Source of the DNA: JAMCXS01 sp964459065
GTDB taxonomy: Bacteria; Acidobacteriota; Terriglobia; UBA7540
Length of the DNA: 22,743 nt
Direction: 5' to 3'
NCBI GenBank assembly: GCA_964459065.1
Contig: CAYWMN010000032.1
Location: 1 to 22,743, forward strand
Position 1 is the stretch's first letter; each line of letters opens with the position of its first letter. The notes beneath the pieces were generated by a model. That model worked only from the letters and a program-made list of their open reading frames with translations, had not been told where the DNA came from and did not search any database. Of this stretch, positions 7,344 to 15,782 are shown one piece after another. The position numbers were made by a program, and so were the translations under genes.

Positions 7344-10178
7344 GTGAGTTTGCGTGCCCCATATCGGTTCTTGACCTTGCTGCTCGCAATCGTGAGCGTC
7401 ACACTGGTCGTGTTTGCGGTCCTCAACTTTCAGCAGAAAAGGTCTTACCAGCTTCCAACCGATGGCGTTTCCTGGGTTCTGACTCAGCAGGGGCTTGAGG
7501 CTTGGCGGATTGCGCCCAATTCCCCTGGGCAGAGGGCCGGGATTCGGAGAGGCGACCTTCTGCAGTCAATCAACGGCCAGCCCGTCCAGACCACCGTGCA
7601 GGCTGTGCGTCAGATCTTTGCCAGTGGCGTATGGTCGCATGCGACCTATGATCTGGTTCGGAACGGCCAACCCTTTGAAACGACGGTTATCGTTGAGCCG
7701 CAGCACGACGCACGGTCGATTCGGGACTATTTGGAAGTCGTCGGCTTCCTTTATTTGATTATTGGGGCCTTTGTTTTCCTACGGCGATGGTCCGCCCCCA
7801 AATCGTTGCATTTCTACCTGTTTTGCCTCGTTTCCTTTGTCCTGTATAGTTTTTCTTATACCGGGAAGCTGAACCTATTTGACACCACTATTTATTGGCT
7901 TGATGTTGCGGCCCTGCTATTGCAACCTGCAATCTTTCTGCATTTTTGTCTGACCTTTCCTGAAAAGCCCGATTTTCTGCGGAAGCGGCGGTATGTGCTT
8001 CCTAGCCTCTATTTGCCGGCTGCCTTCCTTTTAACTCTCCAGGTCCTGGTGATGAGCGGGTGGGTTGTGCTGCCGCTGCCGGAGCTTTCTGTTCGCTGGC
8101 TGTTTGACAGCCTGGCCATGGGTCACCTGGCGATTTATCTTACCGCCGGAGCCTTTTTCCTGTTGCGGGTATACCGCCGGGCCGAGACTCCTTTGGCGAA
8201 ACAGCAACTGAAGTGGGTGACGCGCGGGACCTTTGTGGCGGTCGTTCCCTTTGTCGCACTGTACGCGATCCCATACTTTTGGGGGCTGGCTTTTATTCCG
8301 GCAGAGTGGATGAAGCTTTCGGTTTTCTCGCTGGTGTTGCTGCCGGTTACTTTTGGATACGCCATCGTGCGTTACCGCCTGATGGACGTGGACATGATTT
8401 TCCGGCGCGGAATCGCATACGCGCTTGCGACGGCCGCGATTGTGGGATTTTATTTCGGTCTGGTCTTCGTGCTGGCGGACTTTTTCCGGAATGCTGAGCT
8501 GATCACCAGCCAGGGCGGCTGGTTGCTGGCGATTGTGGTCACGGCCTTGCTGTTCCAGCCCATGGTGAACTGGATCCAGGTCCGCATGGACCGTTCCTTC
8601 AACCGCGAGCGGTATGACTACCGGATGACGTTGCTCGATTTCGCGCGGGATCTCAGTTCTGAAGTGCACATCGATTCTCTGCTGGACCAGACGGCTGAGA
8701 GGCTGGTGGACACTCTGGGCGTCGACCGCGCGGCGGTCTTTTTAACCTTGCCGGGCGGGGAAGCTTACCTGGCGAAATCGATCGGCATTACCTTTGAGGG
8801 TCCGCTTGATCTCAGTTTTCTTGGCGGCGAGCCGCTTGAAATGCGGAAAGGGTATCTGTTTTTTGACAGCCTCAATCTTCATCTCGAATATTCGCAGGCC
8901 GCGCAGGCTTCCATTGAACGATTGGGTTTGCACTACTATTTTCCTTTGAAGGTCAAAGGAAAAGCTCTGGGATATCTGGGGTTGGGCAAGACCAAGGAAG
9001 ACGATTTCCTTTCAAGTGACGATGTCGATTTGCTGCGCACCATTTCAGGGTATATTGCGATTGCCATCGAGAGCGCCCGTCTGTACGGTTCTTTGGAAAG
9101 CAAGGCGCTCGAGTTCCAGACTCTCAAGGACTTCAGCGAAAACATTATTGAATCCATCGACGCGGGGATCATTGCCTGGGACCTGGAGCAGCGCGTGGAG
9201 TCCTGGAACGCCTCGATGGAAAGGCTCTATGGAATTCGGAGCGCCGAGGCAATAGGCAAGCCTCTGAACGAACTTTTTTCTCAGGATCTGCTTTCCCGTC
9301 TCCCTTCCTCTTCAGAACCGTACCGGTCACTGAGTCTGTATAAGTTCCGTTTCCGCGATACAGCCGGAAAGCCGCTGATCGTCAACCTTTCGACGGTGCC
9401 GTTGCTGGGCAAGGATGAGCAGGTCATCGGGCGCTTGATGATCCTGAATGATCTGACGGAGCGAGTCAACCTGGAAGACCAGCTGATTCAGGCTGAGAAG
9501 CTGTCGTCCATCGGGGTTTTGGCTGCCGGGGTGGCGCACGAAGTGAACACCCCCCTGGCGGTTATCACCTCTCAGCTTCAGATGTTGATGAGACAGTTGC
9601 ATCCGGAGGATCCGCAGGGGCGGGTGCTTGAAAGGGTTGTGAAACAATCTTTCCGGGCTTCACAAATCATCAACAACCTGCTCAAATTCTCTCGCGTCAG
9701 CGGAAGTGAGCGTGGGGAAGTTGAGCTGAACAAGGTTATTCAGGAAACTTTGTCGCTGGTTGAGCCGGTATTGCGGAGCACCAAGATCAAAGTCGATCTT
9801 CAATTGGATCGGGACCTTCCTCCGATCTTTGGAAATGCCGGGAAGCTGCAGCAGGTCCTCATGAACCTCATCATGAACGCGCGCGACGCCATGCCTTACG
9901 GAGGCGAACTGGTGGTTTCGACCGAATCCGCCGGTTCCACGGTTTATGTTGCGATCTCCGATAATGGCGTTGGTATTTCTTCTGAACATCTCCGCAAGAT
10001 ATTTGACCCCTTTTTCACGACGAAAACGACCAGCCGCGGGACGGGACTTGGCTTAGCCGTGAGTTATGGTATTATCCGGGAACATTCCGGAGAGGTTCAC
10101 GTGCAAAGCCGTCTGGGCCAGGGCACGTTGTTCCGTCTTGAATTTCCCTCCGTCAGGAAACCTGTTCATGCCGTCTAG
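7344..10178 (+). CDS. Membrane sensor histidine kinase with PDZ, GAF and PAS domains (944 aa)
   Basis: The protein starts with a membrane segment (about 9-27) and a PDZ-like domain (about 45-120; AGIRRGDLLQSINGQPV), predicted to lie outside the cytoplasmic membrane. About nine further hydrophobic segments follow between 128 and 412. The cytoplasmic part has a GAF domain (about 430-580), a PAS domain (about 595-710), a HisKA dimerisation domain with His732 in HEVNTPL, and an ATPase domain with Asn845 (NLIMNARDAM), Asp873 (DNGVGIS), FDPFFTTK and GTGLGLAVS. All catalytic boxes are intact. The GTG start is chosen because GGGTAGG lies 8 bases upstream and no ATG precedes the first membrane segment. 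Its last 11 bases overlap the response-regulator gene, so the two are a translationally coupled pair. The PDZ domain suggests sensing of exposed protein C-termini or envelope state, but the signal is unknown. Confidence 0.93.
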   Translation: MSLRAPYRFLTLLLAIVSVTLVVFAVLNFQQKRSYQLPTDGVSWVLTQQGLEAWRIAPNSPGQRAGIRRGDLLQSINGQPVQTTVQAVRQIFASGVWSHATYDLVRNGQPFETTVIVEPQHDARSIRDYLEVVGFLYLIIGAFVFLRRWSAPKSLHFYLFCLVSFVLYSFSYTGKLNLFDTTIYWLDVAALLLQPAIFLHFCLTFPEKPDFLRKRRYVLPSLYLPAAFLLTLQVLVMSGWVVLPLPELSVRWLFDSLAMGHLAIYLTAGAFFLLRVYRRAETPLAKQQLKWVTRGTFVAVVPFVALYAIPYFWGLAFIPAEWMKLSVFSLVLLPVTFGYAIVRYRLMDVDMIFRRGIAYALATAAIVGFYFGLVFVLADFFRNAELITSQGGWLLAIVVTALLFQPMVNWIQVRMDRSFNRERYDYRMTLLDFARDLSSEVHIDSLLDQTAERLVDTLGVDRAAVFLTLPGGEAYLAKSIGITFEGPLDLSFLGGEPLEMRKGYLFFDSLNLHLEYSQAAQASIERLGLHYYFPLKVKGKALGYLGLGKTKEDDFLSSDDVDLLRTISGYIAIAIESARLYGSLESKALEFQTLKDFSENIIESIDAGIIAWDLEQRVESWNASMERLYGIRSAEAIGKPLNELFSQDLLSRLPSSSEPYRSLSLYKFRFRDTAGKPLIVNLSTVPLLGKDEQVIGRLMILNDLTERVNLEDQLIQAEKLSSIGVLAAGVAHEVNTPLAVITSQLQMLMRQLHPEDPQGRVLERVVKQSFRASQIINNLLKFSRVSGSERGEVELNKVIQETLSLVEPVLRSTKIKVDLQLDRDLPPIFGNAGKLQQVLMNLIMNARDAMPYGGELVVSTESAGSTVYVAISDNGVGISSEHLRKIFDPFFTTKTTSRGTGLGLAVSYGIIREHSGEVHVQSRLGQGTLFRLEFPSVRKPVHAV

Positions 10179-11565
10179 GAAAGGATCGATTCTCATCATC
10201 GACGATGAGAAGGAGATCGTCGAAAGTCTTGAAGAACTGCTGAAGTCAGAAGGTTATCAGATTGCCAGCGCGCAGACCGCCGAGGCAGGCCTCCAAAAGC
10301 TCGGTCGCGATCCTTTTGACCTGGTCTTGCTGGACGTCAATTTGCCGGATTCCAACGGGATTGAAGTGCTGCAGTTGATCAAGAGAGACTCGCCTGAAAC
10401 GGCGGTCATCATGATCACCGCCTATGATTCCAGCCAGGTTGCCTTTCAAGCTTCGCGAGAAGGTGCGGAGAGCTATATCACCAAGCCCTGGGATAATGAC
10501 AAGTTGTTGCTGGAAATCGGGAACTTGCTGGACCGGTCAAGGCTTCAGGTTGAGAACGTCCTGCTGCGGCGGGCCCTCAAGCGGTTTGGCTTGCCCAACA
10601 TTATCGGCAAAAGCGACCGCATGCAAAGGGTCTTCGATTTGATTACGCAGGTGGCTCCCAGCCGGGCGACGGTGCTGATTACGGGGGAAAGCGGCACGGG
10701 AAAAGAACTTGTGGCCAAAACAATCCATGCCACAAGCCACCGCGCCGACAAGCCGTTTGTTCCCGTCAATACCGGGTCCATGCCGGTGGACCTGCTCGAA
10801 AGCACGCTTTTTGGACATTTGAAGGGCGCCTTCACCTCTGCCATTGCAACCAAACGCGGTCTATTTGAGGTTGCCGATCAGGGAACTATTTTCTTTGACG
10901 AGATCGGGACGGTGGGCGTTGAAACGCAGGCGAAGCTCCTGCGGGTTATTCAGGAGCGCGAATTCATGCGCCTGGGCGGTACGGAAACCATTAAGGTGGA
11001 CGTCCGCATTCTGGCCGCTACCAACGCCGATCTGAAGAAGATGGTGCAGGCCAATACGTTTCGGGAAGATCTCTTCTATCGCCTCAACGTGATCAGCATT
11101 GCTGTTCCTCCGCTCCGGGACCGCATCGAGGATGTTCCGCTTCTGGCCGAGCATTTCTTGAAGAAGTACTGCGCTGAAAACGGCCGGGAGCGATTGAGCT
11201 TTTCTCCTGATGCCATGAAGCTCCTCATGGATCATGACTGGCCCGGCAACGTGCGCGAGCTGGAAAACGCGGTAGAACGCGCGGTGATTCTTTCCACGGG
11301 CGCTTCGATTGGCCCGGAGGCTTTGCCCGAACAGGTGTTTGAAGATAACCGGCACTCCCTGCCCGGCAGCCCCGTGCAGCAGATGGAAGGGCGTTCGTTG
11401 TTTGAAATTGTCGGAGAGTTCGAGCGCCGGACAATCCTGGACATGCTCGCCCGCTCCAACTGGAGCCAGACGGAAGCGGCTGACCGCTTTAAAATTCCTC
11501 TTTCCACACTGAATCAGAAGATCAAACGTCTTCGCATCGATATCAAACAGCACCGCGATGCATAA
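10168..11565 (+). CDS. NtrC-type sigma54-dependent response regulator with a GAFTSA loop (465 aa)
   Basis: The receiver domain is complete: acidic pair Asp12/Asp13, phospho-acceptor Asp56, Thr84 and Lys106. The AAA+ domain has Walker A GESGTGKE (173-180), Walker B FFDEIG with Asp244/Glu245, and the sigma54-contact loop, which reads GAFTSA (220-225) instead of GAFTGA. A Fis-type helix-turn-helix follows at about 420-460 (WSQTEAADRFKIPLSTLNQKIKRL). The protein should remodel sigma54 polymerase when phosphorylated by the kinase encoded just upstream. The open frame extends back to 10066, but the ATG at 10168 places the start exactly before the receiver domain and overlaps the kinase stop. I could not find a convincing -24/-12 promoter in the window, so its targets probably lie elsewhere. 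Confidence 0.94.
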   Translation: MPSRKGSILIIDDEKEIVESLEELLKSEGYQIASAQTAEAGLQKLGRDPFDLVLLDVNLPDSNGIEVLQLIKRDSPETAVIMITAYDSSQVAFQASREGAESYITKPWDNDKLLLEIGNLLDRSRLQVENVLLRRALKRFGLPNIIGKSDRMQRVFDLITQVAPSRATVLITGESGTGKELVAKTIHATSHRADKPFVPVNTGSMPVDLLESTLFGHLKGAFTSAIATKRGLFEVADQGTIFFDEIGTVGVETQAKLLRVIQEREFMRLGGTETIKVDVRILAATNADLKKMVQANTFREDLFYRLNVISIAVPPLRDRIEDVPLLAEHFLKKYCAENGRERLSFSPDAMKLLMDHDWPGNVRELENAVERAVILSTGASIGPEALPEQVFEDNRHSLPGSPVQQMEGRSLFEIVGEFERRTILDMLARSNWSQTEAADRFKIPLSTLNQKIKRLRIDIKQHRDA

Positions 11566-11566
11566 C

Positions 11567-11606
11567 GCCCGCAGCAGGGGCTCATGTTTCCCTCTGCCGT
11601 GCGGGC
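11567..11606. terminator. Hairpin between convergent 3' ends
   Basis: GCCCGCA (11567-11573) pairs with TGCGGGC (11600-11606), and the inner GCAGGG / CCCTCTGC extends the stem imperfectly. It begins 1 base after the regulator's stop codon and ends 10 bases before the end of the convergent protease gene. This is a good position for a bidirectional terminator, although neither side has a strong T-run. Confidence 0.55.
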
Positions 11607-11616
11607 CTTGAGCCCA

Positions 11617-12447
11617 TCAAAAGTGCGGAACTCCGGGAAATTTCTGGAAGTGATGAGTCTGAAAATACAGAAGTAACATCAGGGTACCGTTATAGGCCAA
11701 ATGCAGAATATAGCTTGGCATGACGGAACGGGTCATGCCGCGCACGAGTGAAAAGACAACTCCCACAATCAGGATCATCACAACGTGATCCCAGGCCCCC
11801 CAGTATTCAGGGATGTGCAGACCCGCAAATAAAAGTGCCGTGGCGATTACGGCAAAACTGAGCCCGCCGTGCTTTTCAAAAAAAGCGAAGAGCAGCCCGC
11901 GGAACAGTAATTCTTCCATGAAGGGTGCGATCAAAACGGCGAACACTGCGACCGCGTAGGCAGAGGCCGGTGAGCTGAAGAGCTTCTCCAGTGGGAACCC
12001 TTTTTTTTCAGGTAAAAAAGGAGGAATGACCATGATGATCATCGACAGCGCGATTCCTCCCAGCAGATAGCGGACGACATTGTGAGCCGAGAGCTTCCGC
12101 CAGCTGAGTCCTTTCCAGAAGGGACTGTGGTAATACAGTGTGACGAGGAAATAGATGTAAGCGAACAGCAATGCGTAAAAGACGAACTGGAGTGTCAGCA
12201 GGAAAATAGCATTCATCCGGAGTTGAATCAGGGAAGCGCGCCACCCCACCATGGGAGCGAGAACCGCATACCCGATTGCGACGGCAATATTCGAAATGAT
12301 CAATGCGACGGGGATGAAGAGAACAAAGAAGAGCAAGTCACGCAGCCGCCAAAGCTCCCGCGGACGCGGAGCGACGGGTCCCGGGGTGGATAGCAATGGA
12401 TCGAGTGTTGGTACGTTCTCGTGCTGGTCGGAATCCTGTTGAATCAT
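11617..12447 (-). CDS. CPBP-family intramembrane glutamic protease (276 aa)
   Basis: This polytopic membrane protein has a proline-rich N-terminus of about 33 residues and around eight hydrophobic segments. It carries the CPBP (CAAX-protease/bacteriocin-processing) motifs: EELLFR with Glu178, Glu179 and Arg183, then a His in FAGLHIPEYW, then HLAYN near the end (HxxxN). These are the catalytic positions of the Rce1-like glutamyl proteases, so the enzyme is probably active. Bacterial members are involved in peptide processing or self-immunity, and the substrate here is unknown. The start is the ATG at 12447, preceded by AAGGAAGG. It is convergent with the kinase/regulator pair, so the neighbourhood does not prove a shared role. 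Confidence 0.88.
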   Translation of the reverse strand: MIQQDSDQHENVPTLDPLLSTPGPVAPRPRELWRLRDLLFFVLFIPVALIISNIAVAIGYAVLAPMVGWRASLIQLRMNAIFLLTLQFVFYALLFAYIYFLVTLYYHSPFWKGLSWRKLSAHNVVRYLLGGIALSMIIMVIPPFLPEKKGFPLEKLFSSPASAYAVAVFAVLIAPFMEELLFRGLLFAFFEKHGGLSFAVIATALLFAGLHIPEYWGAWDHVVMILIVGVVFSLVRGMTRSVMPSYILHLAYNGTLMLLLYFQTHHFQKFPGVPHF

Positions 12448-12665
12448 GAGCCTTCCTTTTGTGGGGTGAACCTCACGCAGGTGTAACGTCCATTTTACTA
12501 TGCGGGGCGTTTTGCTGAAGCCTTGATGGCGAAACGAGCATCATCCGCAACCGCCGATCCTTGTCCCTGGTTTCGCCGCGACCGGCGGGAAAGCTTTGCG
12601 CGCATTCCCGGTGAACGAAAGGCAAGCCGTTGTGGTCAAGCGACCCTGGACGCCGGCTGCAGGGT
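12448..12665. other. Intergenic region between uvrA and the CPBP protease gene
   Basis: It lies downstream of uvrA and upstream of the minus-strand protease gene. AAGGAAGG next to the protease ATG is its ribosome site. I see no clear promoter hexamers and no RNA gene. The + strand frame from 12523 overlaps the end of uvrA and has an arginine/alanine-rich composition typical of a chance frame. Confidence 0.5.
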
Positions 12666-15506
12666 TCACGGCGCTGCGGGTGGAGTTTCAGTCGGGAGTG
12701 CGGACTTCCCGTTCTGATTCAGGATTTCCAGCAGCGCCTGGCCCGTGAAGGATTCTTTTACGCATGCAACTTCTTCGGGCGTTCCTGCAGCCACAATGCG
12801 CCCTCCGGCCTCACCACCCTCGGGCCCGAGATCAATGATCCAGTCGGCCTGCTTGATCACGTCCAAATTGTGCTCGATGATGATGACGGTGTTTCCCAGG
12901 TCTGTCAAGCGATGGAGAACCCGGAGGAGTTGTTGGACATCATCGAAATGCAATCCTGTTGTCGGCTCGTCAAGAAGGTAGAGCGTGCGTCCGGTTTGCC
13001 GTCGACTGAGCTCCCGTGCGAGCTTCATGCGTTGGGCTTCACCCCCCGATAGCGTGGTGGCAGGCTGGCCGAGATGGATGTATCCGAGCCCGACGTCGAT
13101 GAGCGTTTGAAGCTTTTGCCGGACTTGCGGAATGTTTTCCAAAACAGGCAGCGCATCCTGCACGGTGGAGTCGAGTAAATCGGCGATGGAGGAGCCTTTG
13201 TACCTGACCGTCAGGGTTTCCGAGTTGTAGCGGCGTCCGTTGCAGGCTTCACAGGTTACGTACACGTCGGGAAGAAAGTTCATCTCAATTCGACGCATTC
13301 CTTCACCCCTGCAGACTTCGCACCGCCCCCCCTTAACATTAAAGCTGAAGCGGCCGGCTCGATAGCCCCTCTGCCGGGACTCGGGCAACAGGGCGAAAAG
13401 CTCCCGGATTGGGGTAAAGACGCCTGTGTAGGTTGCAGGATTCGAACGCGGCGTCCGGCCGATCGGCGACTGGTCAATCACGATAACCTTGTCGATTTTG
13501 TCCGCCCCCGCCAGCGCCTGGTGAGCGCCCGGTTCTTCGAGGGCCCGGTAGAGTTCCTTGGCCAGTGCCCGGTGCAAAATATTGCCGACCAGCGTTGACT
13601 TGCCGGATCCAGATACTCCGGTGACAACGACCAGCAGACCCAGTGGAAACTTGACGTTAATGTTCTTGAGGTTGTTTTCACGCGCTCCCAGAACCGACAG
13701 GAACTTGCCATTCGGAATGCGCCGGTTTTCAGGAATTCGAATCCGCCGATGTCCGGAAAGATACTGGCCGGTCAGGGAATCCTCACAGGCCGACAGTTGC
13801 TCCGGAGTTCCGCAGCCAACCAGTTGCCCGCCTTGCCGGCCTGCGCCCGGACCCAGGTCGATCACATAGTCCGCGCGGCGGATGGTTTCCTCATCGTGCT
13901 CAACCACCAGCACCGTATTGCCCAGGTCGCGCAGCCGCTCAAGGGTGCGCAGAAGCTTTTGATTATCCCTGGGATGCAATCCAATGCTGGGTTCATCGAG
14001 AACATAAAGTACGCCCCGGAGCCTTGACCCGATCTGGGTGGCCAGACGAATGCGCTGGCTCTCGCCGCTTGAAAGCGTCGCCGCAGAGCGGTCAAGGCTC
14101 AAGTAGCCCAGTCCCACTGTGTTCAGAAATTCCAGCCGGGCAGCAACTTCATTTAAAATGCGCCGTGCCAGAATCTCCTCACGCGCGCTGAGTGTTATCT
14201 TGCTGACGGTTTTCTGCGCGTGGCTGACCGGCAGTGCCGTAAAATCGGCAATGGAGAGGCCTGCAATCTTGACGGCCAGGCTTTCGGGCCGCAGCCGTTT
14301 GCCCTGGCAGGCGGAACAAGGTTTTGCCGACATATATTGCCGGAACCATTCGCGGTAGCTTTCAGATTTCGTTTCTTTGTGCCAGTGCTCGATGATTGGA
14401 ATGATGCCGGGAAAACCCGCCGGCTTCCTCGATCGGCCCGGGACTTTGCCGTAGAGAAGAAGATTTTGAATCTTGGCAGGGAACTTCTCAAAAGGCGTTT
14501 TCAAGTCAATGGTGAATTGCGCGGCGACACGGGTTAAATGCCGCCGCAGGAACGACGACCCGGATCCTGGTCCCAGACCCCCGGCCAGCAAGGGCCGTGA
14601 CCAATCCACCACCACTTTGGCAGGATCGAAGGTGAAGCGGCTGCCAAGTCCGTGGCAAAGCTCGCAGGCGCCATAGGGGCTGTTAAAGGAAAAAGACCTC
14701 GGCTCGAGAGCCGGAATATTGATTCCACAATCCACACAGGCCGATTCCTGGGAGTAGAGTCGCTCCGGTCCGTCGACGATGGCGATCTGCACAATTCCCT
14801 TGGCCAATTTGATGGCGGTTTCAATGGAATCGGCGAGCCGCTTTTCGATGTCAGGCTTCAGCAGCAGGCGGTCAACCAGAACCTCCACGGTGTGATTTCG
14901 CCTTCGGTCCAGGGGGATTTCCTGTTCGAGTTGGTGCAATTGTTTGTCAACGCGAACGCGAACAAACCCTTCCCGGCTTAACTGATCGAAGAGCTTGTGA
15001 AATTCACCTTTTCGGCCGCGAACGACCGGCGCAAGGACCATGATTCTTGGGCCTGTCTGCTGCCCGGAGGTTTGTGCCAGTTCCATAACCGATGAAACGA
15101 TTTGCTCGGTTGTTTGGCGGGTGATGGCCCTTCCGCACTGATGACAGTGGGGCATCCCAATGGTGGCGTAGAGCAGGCGGAGGTAGTCATAGATTTCTGT
15201 GATGGTTCCCACCGTCGAGCGCGGGCTGCGGCTGGTGGTTTTTTGTTCGATGGATATGGCGGGACTCAGGCCTTCGACGGAGTCGACATCCGGCCGCTGC
15301 AACTGATCGAGAAACTGCCGCGCATAGGCGGAAAGAGTCTGGACGTACCTCCGCTGGCCTTCGGCATAGATGATGTCAAACGCCAGGCTGGACTTTCCCG
15401 ATCCGCTCAGCCCGGTGACGACGGTAAACGCGTCCCGGGGAAAGGTGACGTTAATGTTTCGAAGGTTGTGCTGACGAGCCCCTCGAACTGTGATTTGTTT
15501 AATCAT
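12666..15506 (-). CDS. uvrA: Excinuclease ABC subunit A
   Basis: This is the damage-recognition ATPase of nucleotide excision repair, which works with UvrB in the cytoplasm. At 946 residues it has the normal family length and architecture: first Walker A GLSGSGKS at 32-39, first zinc site Cys257/Cys260/Cys281/Cys284, the ABC signature LSSGESQR, second Walker A GVSGSGKS at 630-637, second zinc site Cys729/Cys732/Cys752/Cys755, then LSGGEAQR and the Walker B region LYLLDEPTTGLH. The start is the ATG at 15506, with GAGG about 9 bases upstream. The C-terminal tail after the ABC core is short and proline-rich. Neither uvrB nor uvrC is in the window, which is usual for this dispersed gene. Confidence 0.98.
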   Translation of the reverse strand: MIKQITVRGARQHNLRNINVTFPRDAFTVVTGLSGSGKSSLAFDIIYAEGQRRYVQTLSAYARQFLDQLQRPDVDSVEGLSPAISIEQKTTSRSPRSTVGTITEIYDYLRLLYATIGMPHCHQCGRAITRQTTEQIVSSVMELAQTSGQQTGPRIMVLAPVVRGRKGEFHKLFDQLSREGFVRVRVDKQLHQLEQEIPLDRRRNHTVEVLVDRLLLKPDIEKRLADSIETAIKLAKGIVQIAIVDGPERLYSQESACVDCGINIPALEPRSFSFNSPYGACELCHGLGSRFTFDPAKVVVDWSRPLLAGGLGPGSGSSFLRRHLTRVAAQFTIDLKTPFEKFPAKIQNLLLYGKVPGRSRKPAGFPGIIPIIEHWHKETKSESYREWFRQYMSAKPCSACQGKRLRPESLAVKIAGLSIADFTALPVSHAQKTVSKITLSAREEILARRILNEVAARLEFLNTVGLGYLSLDRSAATLSSGESQRIRLATQIGSRLRGVLYVLDEPSIGLHPRDNQKLLRTLERLRDLGNTVLVVEHDEETIRRADYVIDLGPGAGRQGGQLVGCGTPEQLSACEDSLTGQYLSGHRRIRIPENRRIPNGKFLSVLGARENNLKNINVKFPLGLLVVVTGVSGSGKSTLVGNILHRALAKELYRALEEPGAHQALAGADKIDKVIVIDQSPIGRTPRSNPATYTGVFTPIRELFALLPESRQRGYRAGRFSFNVKGGRCEVCRGEGMRRIEMNFLPDVYVTCEACNGRRYNSETLTVRYKGSSIADLLDSTVQDALPVLENIPQVRQKLQTLIDVGLGYIHLGQPATTLSGGEAQRMKLARELSRRQTGRTLYLLDEPTTGLHFDDVQQLLRVLHRLTDLGNTVIIIEHNLDVIKQADWIIDLGPEGGEAGGRIVAAGTPEEVACVKESFTGQALLEILNQNGKSALPTETPPAAP

Positions 15507-15702
15507 GTCCCTGCGCCTCTCAGGGAAGTTCAGCGAGCTTAGGGCAATCCTTTATGGTAAAGCGCGCGATGAATTCCCGTCAAGACGCAGCGAGGCGTTC
15601 AATGGTTTTGGAAGCCGGTTCCCCTGAGGGGTCTGGGGCAATGGGATTGTTTGTTCAGGCGGGACGGCAGAGGCAGAGGTTTCCGGGGGACTCGCGCAGG
15701 CC

Positions 15703-15742
15703 GGGCCTTGGCGCTGTTGCTCCAGCAAGCAAAGCAAGGCCC
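15703..15742 (-). terminator. Stem-loop downstream of the sulfatase-like gene
   Basis: GGGCCTTG (15703-15710) is perfectly complementary to CAAGGCCC (15735-15742). The loop contains a second short pairing (TTGCT / AGCAA). It lies about 40 bases beyond the minus-strand stop at 15783 and before uvrA, so it may separate the two transcripts. No T-run follows. The rest of 15507-15782 shows no gene. Confidence 0.4.
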
Positions 15743-15782
15743 AGCTGCACGACACTGCCATAGGGCGGAAAGCCCAGCCGCC

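Noticed and set aside
11617..12447. CPBP protease as an immunity or bacteriocin-processing system
   Set aside because: No small precursor peptide, bacteriocin transporter or modification gene is nearby; only the protease family itself is supported.
7066..12500. Search for sigma54 -24/-12 promoters that the NtrC-type regulator might control
   Set aside because: No TGGCA-N-TTGC pair with correct spacing was found by eye upstream of the kinase, protease or neighbouring genes.
12523..12717. 64-aa plus-strand frame across the end of uvrA
   Set aside because: It overlaps the 3' end of uvrA, has no ribosome site, and has a composition typical of a chance frame.
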